A DNA stretch of 64,000 nucleotides from Bacteroidota bacterium (GCA_023442525.1 JAEZZA010000011.1:74640-138639), one strand, 5' to 3'; shown: positions 8,826 through 18,752, counted from the stretch's first letter. A program made the numbers and translations. The notes: generated from the sequence alone by a model not told the origin.

Positions 8826-8847
8826 CCTGAAAGTGTTAAATTTCAGG
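8826..8847 (-). terminator. Hairpin between the two M4 protease genes
   Basis: CCTGAAA, 8-base loop, TTTCAGG, five bases beyond the stop codon of the upstream protease. It lacks a U-tract, so it is either a weak terminator or an mRNA 3'-end/processing structure that separates expression of the two proteases. Confidence 0.35.
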
Positions 8848-8852
8848 CTTTA

Positions 8853-11800
8853 TTACCTCTTGACCAGTTTATTTATAAAGACACCCGATCCGGTTTTGAT
8901 TTCCAGAATATACATCCCGGAGTTCAGTGCCGAAAGATCGATTTGTGATTTATTGCTGTCAGAAAGCATCAAACTCCCCGATTGCGAGAATATCCTGATG
9001 GTAAAATCGCCTTTGTAGCTTATATTCAGAATATTGTCAACGGGGTTCGGGTAATAAACAAGCGCGTTCTCAATGTCGGCGCTGGCAGGTGTACCTGTGG
9101 TATTTATATAGCTTTCTCTTACCAGCGTATTCTCTCCTGCTGCGTTTGAAACTTTAAGTGTTACCTTATATATTCCGGCGCCACTATAGATTACTTCCGG
9201 ATTCTGAAGTGTCGATGTCGCCGGATTTCCTCCCTGGAAAGTCCATTGCCACGAAGTAGGCTTATTGGTCGAGAGATCAACAAATTTCACCTGTAAAGGT
9301 GCATCGCCGAATTTAAAGTCGGCCGTGAAATTTGCCACCGGGGCAAGGCTCAGATCTCTTTGCCCGGTTGCATAATACACCGGCCATTGTGCATCCGAAA
9401 TTATGGGTGTTATCGATCCTGCAGGTGAGATTTTATCTTCTGCAAGGGCTATGCTGCAAATACCATTATAATATCCTGAGGAAGTAGGAATATCCATCAC
9501 TCCAAAGGCAATTTTATCATCGTTTTTCCCAAACGAAGGGTAACCAAGTGTAGTATTTTCGGTAATCAGGTTCAGCTCGCCTGTTTCAAGATTTGCACCG
9601 AAAATTCCATATTCCTGTTCCATGCCGTCATCATAAAAATAGTCGAATGCTATGATGTCGGATGAATTTTTCGAAAATACAGGATTCCCTACACTAACAT
9701 TGGCAGGTAACTGAGTAAAAAGTTTGAATATTGAACCATCAGCAAAGTCGCCTGCTTCATTATCCCAAACCTTTATGAATCCTACATCCCAATATGAAAG
9801 ATCGTCGTATGTATCGGAATTCAATTCATTGTAAGCGTCGTACATGATATATTCACCTGTATGGTCGAACTCAATGGCATCTGCATACAACACTCCGCCC
9901 GCCTCAACATCACTGGTGGTGGGATTGTAGAGTGTGAATCGGGCCCATTTTTTAAGTCCAAAATCATAAACGAAGATAGATGTGTCCACTTCAACTGATA
10001 TTGCTGCCACCCTGTTTCCGTCTTTGGAAACGGCAACGTTATCGAAAAATGCTTCGTCCGACAGCAGATCTTCGGATGGATTATTCGGATCGAGTATCAG
10101 TACATTGATACGGTCGTCAAGGTCGACAAAAACGCCTGCACTGCCGTCATCTGTTACACTTACTTTTCCTTTCATCGCAGTCTCCGAAATTCCCTGATAC
10201 ACGTTTCCGGAAAGTGGCGACCGGTATAATGTATATGAATAAGAATCATCTGTATTATAAATCAGCAGACGTTCTGCACCCGGGTTAGTATCATAGGTAT
10301 CAGGATCGTCGGTCTGTGGTGTGTCGGGATAGATTCCCACAGCGTCGAATGCCTCACCGGCTTTAATGGCCTCAGCAGAATTTTGCCCGTAAATATCTTT
10401 TGCTGACTGAACCACGGCGATGCGAAGATCGATAAACTGTGATGTTTTAGTCAGATATTCCTTTAGAGTGCGGTAATATACCTTTTCGGCCTTGTCTTTT
10501 GTAACTGCGGTGGCAAACAGGTAGAAAGCCTTATTTCCAATACCACTGTTTATGTGTACTCCGCCGTTATCCTGACTGCCCAGGTACATTTCGGAAAGAT
10601 GGGCAGGTTGCCAGTAACTATGTTCGGAAGTGCCTCCGTTGTGCGGATCGCTCATATTCCTAAGAGCACCGCTGGGGTAATACGCAGCTTTTACAACATC
10701 TTCACCGATAAGCCAGTCGTCACGATCTATCATCGACCCGAATATGTCGGCAAAGGATTCATTCATTGCACCTGACTGGCCTATATATTCCAGGTTGGCG
10801 GTATTTGAAACCACTCCGTGACCCAATTCATGTGCGGTGACATCAAGTGCTCCGGCGAGCGATTTAAAATGCGATCCGCCATTGCCATAGAATACGGCCT
10901 GGCCGTTCCAGAATGCATTCTGCATTGAGGTTTTACCATCTTCGGTGACATTAACAAATGAGATGATATTTCCGCCCTGATCGTTCAGTGAATTGCGACC
11001 GAATTTAGACCTGAAGTATTCATACGTAATGGCTGCATTGTGGTGCGCCGAAACAGCAGCGCTGTGACCTGTCCAGAGGTTGTCATCACAGGAAATCATG
11101 CTGTAATCCAGATCTGTCGTGGAAGTATTGTTTGCATCCAATGTAATGATTATACCTTCATCGGTACCCTGATTATACATGGGCTCCGATATGTTGTACA
11201 GGTAATAATATCCTGACTCTTCATATACCTTAATCTCTCGTGGTATATTGTTCAAATCGGTACCGGTACCGGTTACAGGTCCATCCGACTTGGTGTTGTT
11301 GAATTTTCTGAGGATAGTGCCGTCATTTGCATCTATAACATACTGCCATTCCTCAATAAAATTCGGCCTTATATGTACCATCCATGCCAATACCGGGGTT
11401 CCGTCATCCTTCGGGAAAATTATCTGCGCACATTCCGGAGCATAATAATTCATAAATTTTTTCTCTTTATCGCTTAATTCACGGAATACAGTTATTTTTT
11501 CCAGATCGGATTTCACAATATTCACTACCTGGGCATATTGAACCGTTGGAACCGTTACAATGTCTTCATTGATTTTAAAGAACGAGCCATTGAGCCGTTC
11601 TTTACCCTTTCCATAGTGATATACAGATTCGGTTCCGTATATTTCAACACCTTTATACTCCTGAACTGTTCTGATATGTGTTATCCCGAGTTCATCGGTA
11701 TGCATTTTCTGAACCCGAATCACACCGCGGGGATTATCAATTTCAGTAACATTCCTGTACGATTCAAGAAATCGGTACAACCTGTCCTCCATTGATACAG

Positions 11801-12086
11801 TGGATGCCTGCTCAACAGATGTGGTTTTTCTTTCAAGGTAAACAGGAGATTTATCTTTCCGGATTACTAACGGTTCGGTTCGTGCATTGGCAAATGATAA
11901 CGATTTCTTAACCGGGGTCTTTACCGATTGTGATTGTAATGTAGAATGACTATAAACAGATTGCGGATTAAGGTTATGGCGGACAGTGCCGGCTGGTTTT
12001 TTATGTGGTTGTTTGAAACCGGTTTGGCCGTTCCCGGGAACGACAATCATCAGAACGGACAGAACAATAAGTATAAGTTTTTTCAT
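8853..12086 (-). CDS. T9SS-exported thermolysin-family (M4) metalloprotease, copy 2
   Basis: 1077 residues with the same architecture as its neighbour: signal peptide, FTP/PepSY propeptide (LGITHIRTVQEYKGVEIYG), M4 domain with HELGH (419-423) and Glu443 in GAMNESFADIF, HINSGIGNKAFY, a propeller-like region, a PKD domain with WQWTFQGGNP, and a type A sorting domain (VYYPNPVDNILNI, ending LVKR). The catalytic core is very similar to copy 1, while the N-terminal prosegments differ more, as expected for an older tandem duplication. Its ATG overlaps the stop of the small lipoprotein gene upstream by 4 bases, which suggests translational coupling. Confidence 0.92.
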   Translation of the reverse strand: MKKLILIVLSVLMIVVPGNGQTGFKQPHKKPAGTVRHNLNPQSVYSHSTLQSQSVKTPVKKSLSFANARTEPLVIRKDKSPVYLERKTTSVEQASTVSMEDRLYRFLESYRNVTEIDNPRGVIRVQKMHTDELGITHIRTVQEYKGVEIYGTESVYHYGKGKERLNGSFFKINEDIVTVPTVQYAQVVNIVKSDLEKITVFRELSDKEKKFMNYYAPECAQIIFPKDDGTPVLAWMVHIRPNFIEEWQYVIDANDGTILRKFNNTKSDGPVTGTGTDLNNIPREIKVYEESGYYYLYNISEPMYNQGTDEGIIITLDANNTSTTDLDYSMISCDDNLWTGHSAAVSAHHNAAITYEYFRSKFGRNSLNDQGGNIISFVNVTEDGKTSMQNAFWNGQAVFYGNGGSHFKSLAGALDVTAHELGHGVVSNTANLEYIGQSGAMNESFADIFGSMIDRDDWLIGEDVVKAAYYPSGALRNMSDPHNGGTSEHSYWQPAHLSEMYLGSQDNGGVHINSGIGNKAFYLFATAVTKDKAEKVYYRTLKEYLTKTSQFIDLRIAVVQSAKDIYGQNSAEAIKAGEAFDAVGIYPDTPQTDDPDTYDTNPGAERLLIYNTDDSYSYTLYRSPLSGNVYQGISETAMKGKVSVTDDGSAGVFVDLDDRINVLILDPNNPSEDLLSDEAFFDNVAVSKDGNRVAAISVEVDTSIFVYDFGLKKWARFTLYNPTTSDVEAGGVLYADAIEFDHTGEYIMYDAYNELNSDTYDDLSYWDVGFIKVWDNEAGDFADGSIFKLFTQLPANVSVGNPVFSKNSSDIIAFDYFYDDGMEQEYGIFGANLETGELNLITENTTLGYPSFGKNDDKIAFGVMDIPTSSGYYNGICSIALAEDKISPAGSITPIISDAQWPVYYATGQRDLSLAPVANFTADFKFGDAPLQVKFVDLSTNKPTSWQWTFQGGNPATSTLQNPEVIYSGAGIYKVTLKVSNAAGENTLVRESYINTTGTPASADIENALVYYPNPVDNILNISYKGDFTIRIFSQSGSLMLSDSNKSQIDLSALNSGMYILEIKTGSGVFINKLVKR

Positions 12087-12508
12087 TCTTTTGTCGGATT
12101 TAGTAATGAATTAAGGGCTTTGTACAACTGCCACACTTCGGGGTTTTTGGTCTGATCGGTCCACTTGATTTCCTTTTCCGTTCCGTTAATAGTGGTGCGG
12201 ATATAATAGGTCATGTTACCGGGCTCATTCAGTTGCAATTGATATAAACCAGCAGAGGCAATCAGATTTTTGATTTCTTTCCATTGCCGCGTCGAAACGG
12301 GCGCAGAAGGAATGTATTTGTCATTCTCGATCTTAAATACATGGCGGCCGTCAATCACGGAATAGTCTACCGGAATGTTGGTGAAGCCTCCGTATTTTCC
12401 AAAATACAGTCTTTCTGCCTCCGGTTTAGTCAATAGTTTTTCAGGGCTCATGCATGAAGAAGCGATCAGCAGCACGAGACCCAGCATCAGGGTATTATTG
12501 GAATACAT
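12083..12508 (-). CDS. Small lipoprotein coupled to the M4 protease
   Basis: 141 residues with a lipobox ending at Cys19 (LLIASSC). The mature part contains VPVSTRQWKEI-like and YYIRTTINGTEKEIKW segments, suggesting a small beta-rich domain that I do not recognise as a named family. The ATG/TGA overlap with the protease gene argues for stoichiometric production; a role as inhibitor, chaperone or tether of the protease is possible but only inferred from position. Confidence 0.7.
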   Translation of the reverse strand: MYSNNTLMLGLVLLIASSCMSPEKLLTKPEAERLYFGKYGGFTNIPVDYSVIDGRHVFKIENDKYIPSAPVSTRQWKEIKNLIASAGLYQLQLNEPGNMTYYIRTTINGTEKEIKWTDQTKNPEVWQLYKALNSLLNPTKE

Positions 12509-12586
12509 TTGGAGATGGTTTAATACATTTCCTGTAAAGGTAGAATATTAATGTGGTAATGTGTTAATTTGGGAATAGATCGTAAT

Positions 12587-13216
12587 TTAATATTTCGCGA
12601 AATCGTATTGGTCAATATTCACATCAAATCGGCCATACGACATACTAACCGGAGTACCATTTACAAGTGCCTGGAAACCAAAATAGCCTGATAATATCAC
12701 ACCCACGGGCTCATCATCTACCATGAGCTGGTTTGCTTTTCTTATCTGTAACTCTCCGTTGAAAATATTCAAATCGATGGTGTCCAGTGATATAATTGCC
12801 GTCACATTCATTTTGGGATCTTTCAGACTAAAATTCTTTTCATTCAGTTCAACCAGATCGCTGTACGTGTCGGGATGAAATTCAGGAAGATCGAATATCA
12901 GTGTCATGGGTTCTCCCGAATAGTAATAATCACCGTAATACCCGTCATAGGTGGATGGTTCGCGCAATAAACCTTTAAAGCACAATCGCGCAAGGTTGTT
13001 GGTATAAGTTACCTTAGCCGGAACTTCCGAGTTTGAGTAAATAAAAAGTTTACGTTCATAAAAAGCACCGAAAGTATTGTACCCCCATTCTGAATATGCA
13101 GGAAGTTCACTGTATACTTCGTCAGGAATATTAATCGACCGGTCAAGATCGTACTGTGCCGATTCGCAGGATGTCAGAATCCAGACAACTGATAATATGA
13201 ATAACGTATTTTTCAT
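12587..13216 (-). CDS. Hypothetical lipoprotein
   Basis: 209 residues; the lipobox LTSCES puts the acylated Cys near residue 17. The mature part is beta-rich with many Tyr/Asp residues and no family motif I recognise; a DUF-type Bacteroidota lipoprotein is likely. It follows the barrel-like gene upstream by 8 bases and precedes the protease-linked lipoprotein by 78, so the set 13992-8853 may be one operon. Confidence 0.65.
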   Translation of the reverse strand: MKNTLFILSVVWILTSCESAQYDLDRSINIPDEVYSELPAYSEWGYNTFGAFYERKLFIYSNSEVPAKVTYTNNLARLCFKGLLREPSTYDGYYGDYYYSGEPMTLIFDLPEFHPDTYSDLVELNEKNFSLKDPKMNVTAIISLDTIDLNIFNGELQIRKANQLMVDDEPVGVILSGYFGFQALVNGTPVSMSYGRFDVNIDQYDFAKY

Positions 13217-13224
13217 GATCGTAA

Positions 13225-13992
13225 TTATAATGGAAATCTGAAATTTATTTGTATTCCTCCTCCGTAAAGGGGATTAATGAATGAACTGTTTCGGTTGTAT
13301 ATCAAGCCCGATGGTGCGCAAGCCTCCAGGTTCAGGCCGGGTTTGGATGAGTCGCCGATTTTTAGACCAATTGCTGCCGTTACTGTGGCATAAAATTTCC
13401 ATGGATCTTCCACCAGTTTGGAGGCCTCTTTGCTATTAGGTTCCATGTTTTTTTCATAAAATACAAGCCGTGTGTCGCCGGATAAAAAAACATTAAAGTC
13501 CATTGCAATTTTGTAATAGATTTGAACCTTACGTTCTTTGTAAGGATAGATCCTAATCTCAAGCGGCGCTCCCAGGTAATGCGAAAGTTGAGAAATGCTC
13601 CTTACCCTCAGAAATTCAGTTGTTGTTCCCTCCTTCCTGAATAATAAATAGAAATAATTGGTATGCGTTGACCAGTATGTGTCTTTTCCTATTGAAGCAT
13701 CATTCCGTGTATAGCGTAATCCTGACGATATCCCTATCTTATTGTCCAGTACACGTTTTTCAAATTTTAGTCCATAGTAATTCTTGTAAAAAAGAGCCCT
13801 GACGTAACTTGCAGGGGAGCCGTAATAGTTGTGTGTGACAACATCGGCCCGGATATAAGATTTTTCATCAGGCGGATCACAACTCATAAAGTCAGCACCT
13901 GCTTCAATTGTAAGGCCTTTTAGAAGTTTATCCTGAGCAAAAGATGTGGTTAGCGACAATAAGAGTATCAGAAGTAGTATTGGTTTTTTCAT
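13225..13992 (-). CDS. Putative outer-membrane beta-barrel protein of unknown function
   Basis: 255 residues with a clear signal peptide (ending TTSFAQ). The body shows alternating aromatic/polar strands (KNYYGLKFEKRV, IGISSGLRYTRND, YYKIAMDFNVF) and ends in a strand with terminal hydrophobics (INFRFPL), as is typical for small Bacteroidota outer-membrane barrels. No catalytic motif is evident. It is the first gene of the apparent lipoprotein/protease operon. Confidence 0.65.
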   Translation of the reverse strand: MKKPILLLILLLSLTTSFAQDKLLKGLTIEAGADFMSCDPPDEKSYIRADVVTHNYYGSPASYVRALFYKNYYGLKFEKRVLDNKIGISSGLRYTRNDASIGKDTYWSTHTNYFYLLFRKEGTTTEFLRVRSISQLSHYLGAPLEIRIYPYKERKVQIYYKIAMDFNVFLSGDTRLVFYEKNMEPNSKEASKLVEDPWKFYATVTAAIGLKIGDSSKPGLNLEACAPSGLIYNRNSSFINPLYGGGIQINFRFPL

Positions 13993-14108
13993 AATCAGGG
14001 ATTAGGGTTTATTATATGGATGTTGGAAACATGGTTTTGGTTGCGTGAGATCAATGTGCTAATATGCCAATGTCAGAGACAGAAGGGCGACCGGGCTTGA
14101 CAAAAAAA

Positions 14109-14131
14109 GAGACAAGGCTGTGCCTTGTCTC
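14109..14131 (-). terminator. Intrinsic terminator after the oxidoreductase gene
   Basis: A perfect 10-bp stem GAGACAAGGC / GCCTTGTCTC with a 3-base loop, followed on the minus strand by seven T. It lies 24 bases beyond the stop of the gene at 14156-15565. Confidence 0.85.
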
Positions 14132-14155
14132 TCGTAATCTATTAAACCTCAAACA

Positions 14156-15565
14156 CTACAGTTTGTAAGGTCTGCGGTATTCATATTGTACCAGACGGTG
14201 ATTCTGGGCTTCGGTATCGTCACCTTCGAATTTGAGGGTTGCAGGATTCCACTTCACCGGACGACCGAGTTCGGTGGCAATGTTACCGAGGCAGCATAAC
14301 GTATTGGTGCTGCATCCAACCTCAACCGGAGCAATAGGATCTTTACGCGAACGTACCGAATCGATGAAATTCTGCATATGCGGCGAACTGATTTCAAAGC
14401 TGCCTCCGCCTCTCTTGGCGCTCTTCTGCATTTCTTCGTACATCTTGCGTCTTTCTTCATCAGTCATTTTCCTTGGCCTTCTTCCGGCAAGCTCAGAAGG
14501 AACCAGGTTTGCCTTTGAACAGGCCAGGTAACCACGAGCCACTTCTATCCATCCATCGGTGCCGATAAATTTGATTCCCTGTGCATCGGGCATATCATCG
14601 AGGTAGGGTTGCTCGGTCATTACTATACCATTGATATACTTGAAAGTAAGATACTGCTGACCATTATATCCTTTAGGAATAATTTCGCAAGGGCCTGAGC
14701 CGTCCATTCCTATTGCGGCCTGAGAAATGTCGAACATATGTGCTCCCCAGTCGGCTGTAAAACCGTTTCCGGTTTCGCGGTACCAACGCCATGCACCCCA
14801 TAATTTTTCATTTTCTTCGGGCTCCAGTGATATGGGAGGACATAAATCGGGATGATAGTGAATCCTGGAATCGTTGAGAGGGCCCATCCACAAGTTCCAG
14901 TTCAGGTTTTGAGGAACCGGCACTTCAGGGAGATCAAACGGTTTGGGAGGAGCTCCAACTCTGGCGTAAATTTTTGTAATATGACCGATTGATCCGTTGC
15001 GAACCAATTCAATGGCTTTCTGGAATTCTTTGCTGGATCGTTGCTGGCTGCCAACCTGGATAACTTTCTTCAGATCGCGCGAAACACGTACCATTTTCAA
15101 TCCCTCTTTTATTGTAAATGCCAAAGGCTTCTGACAATATACGTCTTTGCCGGCCTGGCAGGCGTGAATTGTTTGAAGTGCATGCCAGTGGTCGGGCGTG
15201 ACAACTTCAACGGCATCAATATCAGTACGCTCGAGCAGTTGCTCGTATTGTTCGTACATATCGCAGCGAACATGCATACCTTTTGATTTCTGCCATGCCT
15301 CTATCCGTTTTTTAAACCGGAGCTGTTTCATACTATCCACATCGCATCCGGCAACAACCTGAACCCCGGGCACACTTGAGAAACCTGCAAAATCAGATAA
15401 AGCCTGCTGTCCAAGTCCTATAAAACCCATAACCACCCTGTCGCTCGGTGCTATGCGTACTCCATCGATCACATAACTCGGAAGTATAGTCAGTCCCGTT
15501 AATCCAAGCGCCGACATACCCAAAAACTCACGGCGGTTTAATCCCTTTTTTGATTTATGTTTCAT
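14156..15565 (-). CDS. Gfo/Idh/MocA-family oxidoreductase, Tat-exported
   Basis: 469 residues beginning with a twin-arginine-type leader (LNRREFLGMSALGLTGL). A Rossmann NAD(P)-binding half contains VVMGFIGLGQQA and the DHWHALQ substrate region. The usual EKP motif appears as QKP (DVYCQKPLAF), a variant seen in exported members. The second half is the family's C-terminal alpha/beta domain. Members oxidise or epimerise sugars, including C3 oxidation of glycosides in the periplasm; the donor here is unknown. The gene stands alone with its own terminator, back-to-back with the GH5 glucanase, so both may answer to the same polysaccharide. Confidence 0.85.
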   Translation of the reverse strand: MKHKSKKGLNRREFLGMSALGLTGLTILPSYVIDGVRIAPSDRVVMGFIGLGQQALSDFAGFSSVPGVQVVAGCDVDSMKQLRFKKRIEAWQKSKGMHVRCDMYEQYEQLLERTDIDAVEVVTPDHWHALQTIHACQAGKDVYCQKPLAFTIKEGLKMVRVSRDLKKVIQVGSQQRSSKEFQKAIELVRNGSIGHITKIYARVGAPPKPFDLPEVPVPQNLNWNLWMGPLNDSRIHYHPDLCPPISLEPEENEKLWGAWRWYRETGNGFTADWGAHMFDISQAAIGMDGSGPCEIIPKGYNGQQYLTFKYINGIVMTEQPYLDDMPDAQGIKFIGTDGWIEVARGYLACSKANLVPSELAGRRPRKMTDEERRKMYEEMQKSAKRGGGSFEISSPHMQNFIDSVRSRKDPIAPVEVGCSTNTLCCLGNIATELGRPVKWNPATLKFEGDDTEAQNHRLVQYEYRRPYKL

Positions 15566-15759
15566 ATATTTTCGAATAATGAAGTTGTTATTAAAAATTA
15601 AATATATAAATATTAAATAAGTTCACTCCTGATTATCTACAAAACCTTATTTCTAACAGACAAATCGTTTTTTCCTATATTTATTCTGTAAAAATAATCT
15701 TAATTAAACTTTCAGGCCAGGTTAATAACCATTGCATCCTGAAACAAAACTTAAAAGCT

Positions 15760-17514
15760 ATGAGATATTTAATTACACTTTTCTTTTTTGTTGCATGTCT
15801 AATATCCGGCACACAGGGACAGGGATTTCTTAAAGTAAACGGAAAACAAATTACGGATGGTAATGGCAAAGAAATTATTTTGCGGGGGATGGGACTTGGA
15901 GGCTGGATGCTTCAGGAAGGTTATATGCTGCAGATTAACGGTCAGGGATCACAGCATACAATTAAGGCAAGAATAACCGAAATCATAGGTAAAGAAAAAT
16001 GTGATGAGTTTTACACTCTGTGGCTGCAAAATCACATGACCAGGTCGGATGTGGATTCACTGGCAAAGTGGGGTTTCAACAGCGTAAGACTGCCTATGCA
16101 TTACAATTTGTTCACTTTACCGATAGAAGAAGAACCCATACAAGGCGAACATACGTGGCTGACAAAGGGTTTTGAACTAACTGACAGCCTGCTGGCATGG
16201 TGCAAAGCCAATAATATGTATCTTATTCTCGATCTGCATGCAGCACCCGGTGGACAGGGGAAGGATGCCAATATTTCGGATTACGACGAAAATAAACCCT
16301 CTCTTTGGGAGAGTGACCTCAACAAACAAAAGACTGTTGCATTATGGCGAAAGCTTGCTGAGCATTACGCCAATGAGCCGATGATAGGAGGATACGATCT
16401 GATTAACGAACCCAACTGGACATTCGAAGGTAAAAACCGTAACGGGCTCGAAGATACCGGAAATAAGCCTATTTGGGATTTTTACTATGAGATCACCAAA
16501 GCCATCCGTGAGGTCGATCGCAATCATATAATTATTATTGAAGGTAATGGTTGGGGCAACAATTACAGGGGACTCGAAAGACTTTGGGATGACAACCTGG
16601 TAATGAGTTTTCATAAATATTGGAATGCAAATACACCGAACACTCTCAGCAATATTCTGAGCTTGCGTGACAAATTTAATGTTCCGGTGTGGCTGGGTGA
16701 AAGCGGTGAAAATTCCGATAAGTGGTTTACAGATTGTATTAACCTGGTTGAGAAAAACAATATAGGTTGGGCCTGGTGGCCGTTGAAAAAAATCAACTCT
16801 GTTGTTTGTCCCTTAATGATTGTTGCACCTCCTGAATACAAGCAGCTTACCGATTACTGGAATAACAGGGGACCAAAACCGTCATCTGAACTTGCCGGTA
16901 AAGTACTTTTTGAACTTGCCGGAAATCTGAAAGCCGAGAAGTGCCGGTATAACAAAGATGTGATTGATGCCATGTTCAGGCAGCGTAACACTTCAAGCAC
17001 GGTGCCTTACAATGCAAAATCTCTTCCGGGACGGATTTATGCAGCCGATTTTGACATGGGAGTAGCCGGAATGGCATACAACGACAGGGATAACGAAAAT
17101 ACGGGCGAAGAAGGCAAGCGTGCCGGAAATAAGGGAAGGCAATACCGCAACGATGGTGTGGATATTGCTGTCAGCACTGATGATCAAATCTTCTCAAACG
17201 GGTATAAGGTGATATCAATTGAAAATGGTGAATGGATGCAGTTTACAATAGACGTGAAGAAAAAGGGCACTTATACCATTAATTTAAGAACAACCAACAA
17301 GGGAGGACTGGTCAAATTAAATGCATATAAGGAATTGCCACTTACAAATGAGATTGAACCGGTTGCAACCTCAGGCAACCTTACCATACCCGAAGGGGGA
17401 GCAACATGGATCACAGCAGCTATAGGTAAAATTAAACTGCCCAAAGGCAGGGTATATCTCCGGTTATTGGTTGTTGAAGGTGGATTTGAACTGGGATACC
17501 TGGAGCTCCGGTAG
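15760..17514 (+). CDS. Secreted GH5 glucanase with C-terminal carbohydrate-binding-like domain
   Basis: 584 residues with a signal peptide (cleaved near GTQGQ). The catalytic TIM barrel includes LRGMGLGGWMLQEGYML, the general acid/base Glu217 in LINEPNW, an FHKYWN strand, and nucleophile Glu314 in WLGESGEN, all typical of GH5 clan A enzymes of the exo-/endo-beta-glucanase type. From about residue 420 a domain with IYAADFDMGVAGMAYND and GEWMQFTIDV resembles CBM6 / carbohydrate-binding beta-sandwiches. No T9SS tail is present, unlike the GH9 enzyme further on, so it may stay periplasmic. Linkage specificity (beta-1,4 versus beta-1,3/1,6) is not determined. Confidence 0.85.
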   Translation: MRYLITLFFFVACLISGTQGQGFLKVNGKQITDGNGKEIILRGMGLGGWMLQEGYMLQINGQGSQHTIKARITEIIGKEKCDEFYTLWLQNHMTRSDVDSLAKWGFNSVRLPMHYNLFTLPIEEEPIQGEHTWLTKGFELTDSLLAWCKANNMYLILDLHAAPGGQGKDANISDYDENKPSLWESDLNKQKTVALWRKLAEHYANEPMIGGYDLINEPNWTFEGKNRNGLEDTGNKPIWDFYYEITKAIREVDRNHIIIIEGNGWGNNYRGLERLWDDNLVMSFHKYWNANTPNTLSNILSLRDKFNVPVWLGESGENSDKWFTDCINLVEKNNIGWAWWPLKKINSVVCPLMIVAPPEYKQLTDYWNNRGPKPSSELAGKVLFELAGNLKAEKCRYNKDVIDAMFRQRNTSSTVPYNAKSLPGRIYAADFDMGVAGMAYNDRDNENTGEEGKRAGNKGRQYRNDGVDIAVSTDDQIFSNGYKVISIENGEWMQFTIDVKKKGTYTINLRTTNKGGLVKLNAYKELPLTNEIEPVATSGNLTIPEGGATWITAAIGKIKLPKGRVYLRLLVVEGGFELGYLELR

Positions 17515-17531
17515 CCAGCCTTATGGTATTC

Positions 17532-17558
17532 TGGGACATATGGGACATATGGGACAAT
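17532..17558. repeat. Three-copy 9-bp tandem repeat in a convergent intergenic gap
   Basis: Unit TGGGACATA twice, then TGGGACAAT, between the stop codons of the GH5 gene and the dehydrogenase gene. No hairpin terminator is visible in the 124-base gap. Confidence 0.6.
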
Positions 17559-17638
17559 TGGTACTTATCTTCCAAGTCTTCTGGTCTTTTAAGTCAGATT
17601 TCCGGGATCACGGACTCCGGGGACATTTGGTATTGACT

Positions 17639-18673
17639 TTAAATATGTATCATCGCCTTCACCACCCCATCCCTATATCCTGCTACCAATTCAAAAGCAG
17701 CGGGAGTGTCTTCGAACCGGAAATTATGGGTTTGCATCGTGTCCGGCTTCAGACTTCCGTTTTCGATCATTTCCAGGGTTTTTTTAACAGCTTCGTTCTG
17801 CCGTCGTACATTCTGAATGGCAATTTCCTTACGACGCATAAGATCTGCATTAAAGCTCCATGTCGAAAATGAGGGTATGCCAATAATGAGTAGCTTACCA
17901 CCGGGTTTGAGCAATTGAAAAGCCTGGTCAATGGCTTCCTGTTTGCCGCAGCATTCAAATACGGCATCGAGTTGTCCGGGTTCGCGACATAATATTTCTT
18001 CAACAATATTTTCGAGTCCTGCATTACCGGTCCATGAAGCACCTATTTCAGCTGCTTTTTTCAGCCTGTCATCCAACAGGTCGGTCATGAAAATCCGGGA
18101 TGCACCCGATGAAAGTGCCGGCAACAGCACGCTTAATCCTATTGGTCCCGATCCAAGGATGGCAATTTTTGCCCCTTTTAGCGATCCATATAATAGGGTA
18201 GCATATACTCCAATTGCCAGTGGTTCCGACAATGCTCCCTGATCCAGGGTCATGCTGTCGCTTAATCTGAAACAACTTGTTTCGGGCATAACAATATATT
18301 CCGACAGGCAACCTTCGGCCTGGCCCGGGCAACCCAGGAATCGAAGTTTACGACAGGTATGGAAACGTCCCGATACGCACTGGTCGCAGGTAAAACAAGG
18401 CATTGCGGGATCAATGGCAACCTTATCGCCTGGCATCACACGTGTGACAGAAGGACCGACTTCCTCAATAATACCTGCACCTTCATGGCCCACGGTAAAC
18501 GGATACTCGACCACCTGGCTGCCTATTTTGCCCTCGGTGTAATAATGTATATCCGACCCGCATACACCAACTGATTTCATTCGGATAAGCACTTCATCAG
18601 GTTTTTTTATTTGCGGTGCGGGCTTTTCAATGAGTTCCATCCTTCTCAGGCCAGTGAGCACCATTGATTTCAT
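17639..18673 (-). CDS. Zinc-dependent polyol dehydrogenase (sorbitol/threonine dehydrogenase-like MDR)
   Basis: 344 residues. The catalytic-zinc site appears as GVCGSDIHYYTEG and GHEGAGIIEEVG, the structural zinc loop as CFTCDQCVSGRFHTC, and the NAD-binding motif as ILGSGPIGLSVL. This combination is characteristic of sorbitol, xylitol and L-threonine 3-dehydrogenase relatives, which oxidise a secondary alcohol with NAD+. It is divergently transcribed from the LarA-like gene across a 79-base intergenic region, so shared control and a common hydroxy-acid or polyol substrate are plausible. The exact substrate is not visible. Confidence 0.85.
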   Translation of the reverse strand: MKSMVLTGLRRMELIEKPAPQIKKPDEVLIRMKSVGVCGSDIHYYTEGKIGSQVVEYPFTVGHEGAGIIEEVGPSVTRVMPGDKVAIDPAMPCFTCDQCVSGRFHTCRKLRFLGCPGQAEGCLSEYIVMPETSCFRLSDSMTLDQGALSEPLAIGVYATLLYGSLKGAKIAILGSGPIGLSVLLPALSSGASRIFMTDLLDDRLKKAAEIGASWTGNAGLENIVEEILCREPGQLDAVFECCGKQEAIDQAFQLLKPGGKLLIIGIPSFSTWSFNADLMRRKEIAIQNVRRQNEAVKKTLEMIENGSLKPDTMQTHNFRFEDTPAAFELVAGYRDGVVKAMIHI

Positions 18674-18722
18674 GCCGGTAATTTTTAAAGTTCAGGACAC
18701 TAAAGTATGAAATAAATAATTC

Positions 18723-18730
18723 TAATTTTG
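18723..18730 (+). promoter_or_regulatory. Probable -7 element (TAATTTTG) for the LarA-like gene
   Basis: Perfect TAnnTTTG match 22 bases before the ATG at 18753. No TTTG lies at the canonical distance upstream, so the promoter is only half supported. Confidence 0.4.
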
Positions 18731-18752
18731 GAATCTCCTGAATACCGAAAAA

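Noticed and set aside
17471..17872. 133-codon plus-strand ORF spanning the GH5 3' end and the dehydrogenase 3' end
   Set aside because: Begins inside GH5 and runs antisense to the dehydrogenase; no start signal and the 9-bp repeats lie inside it.
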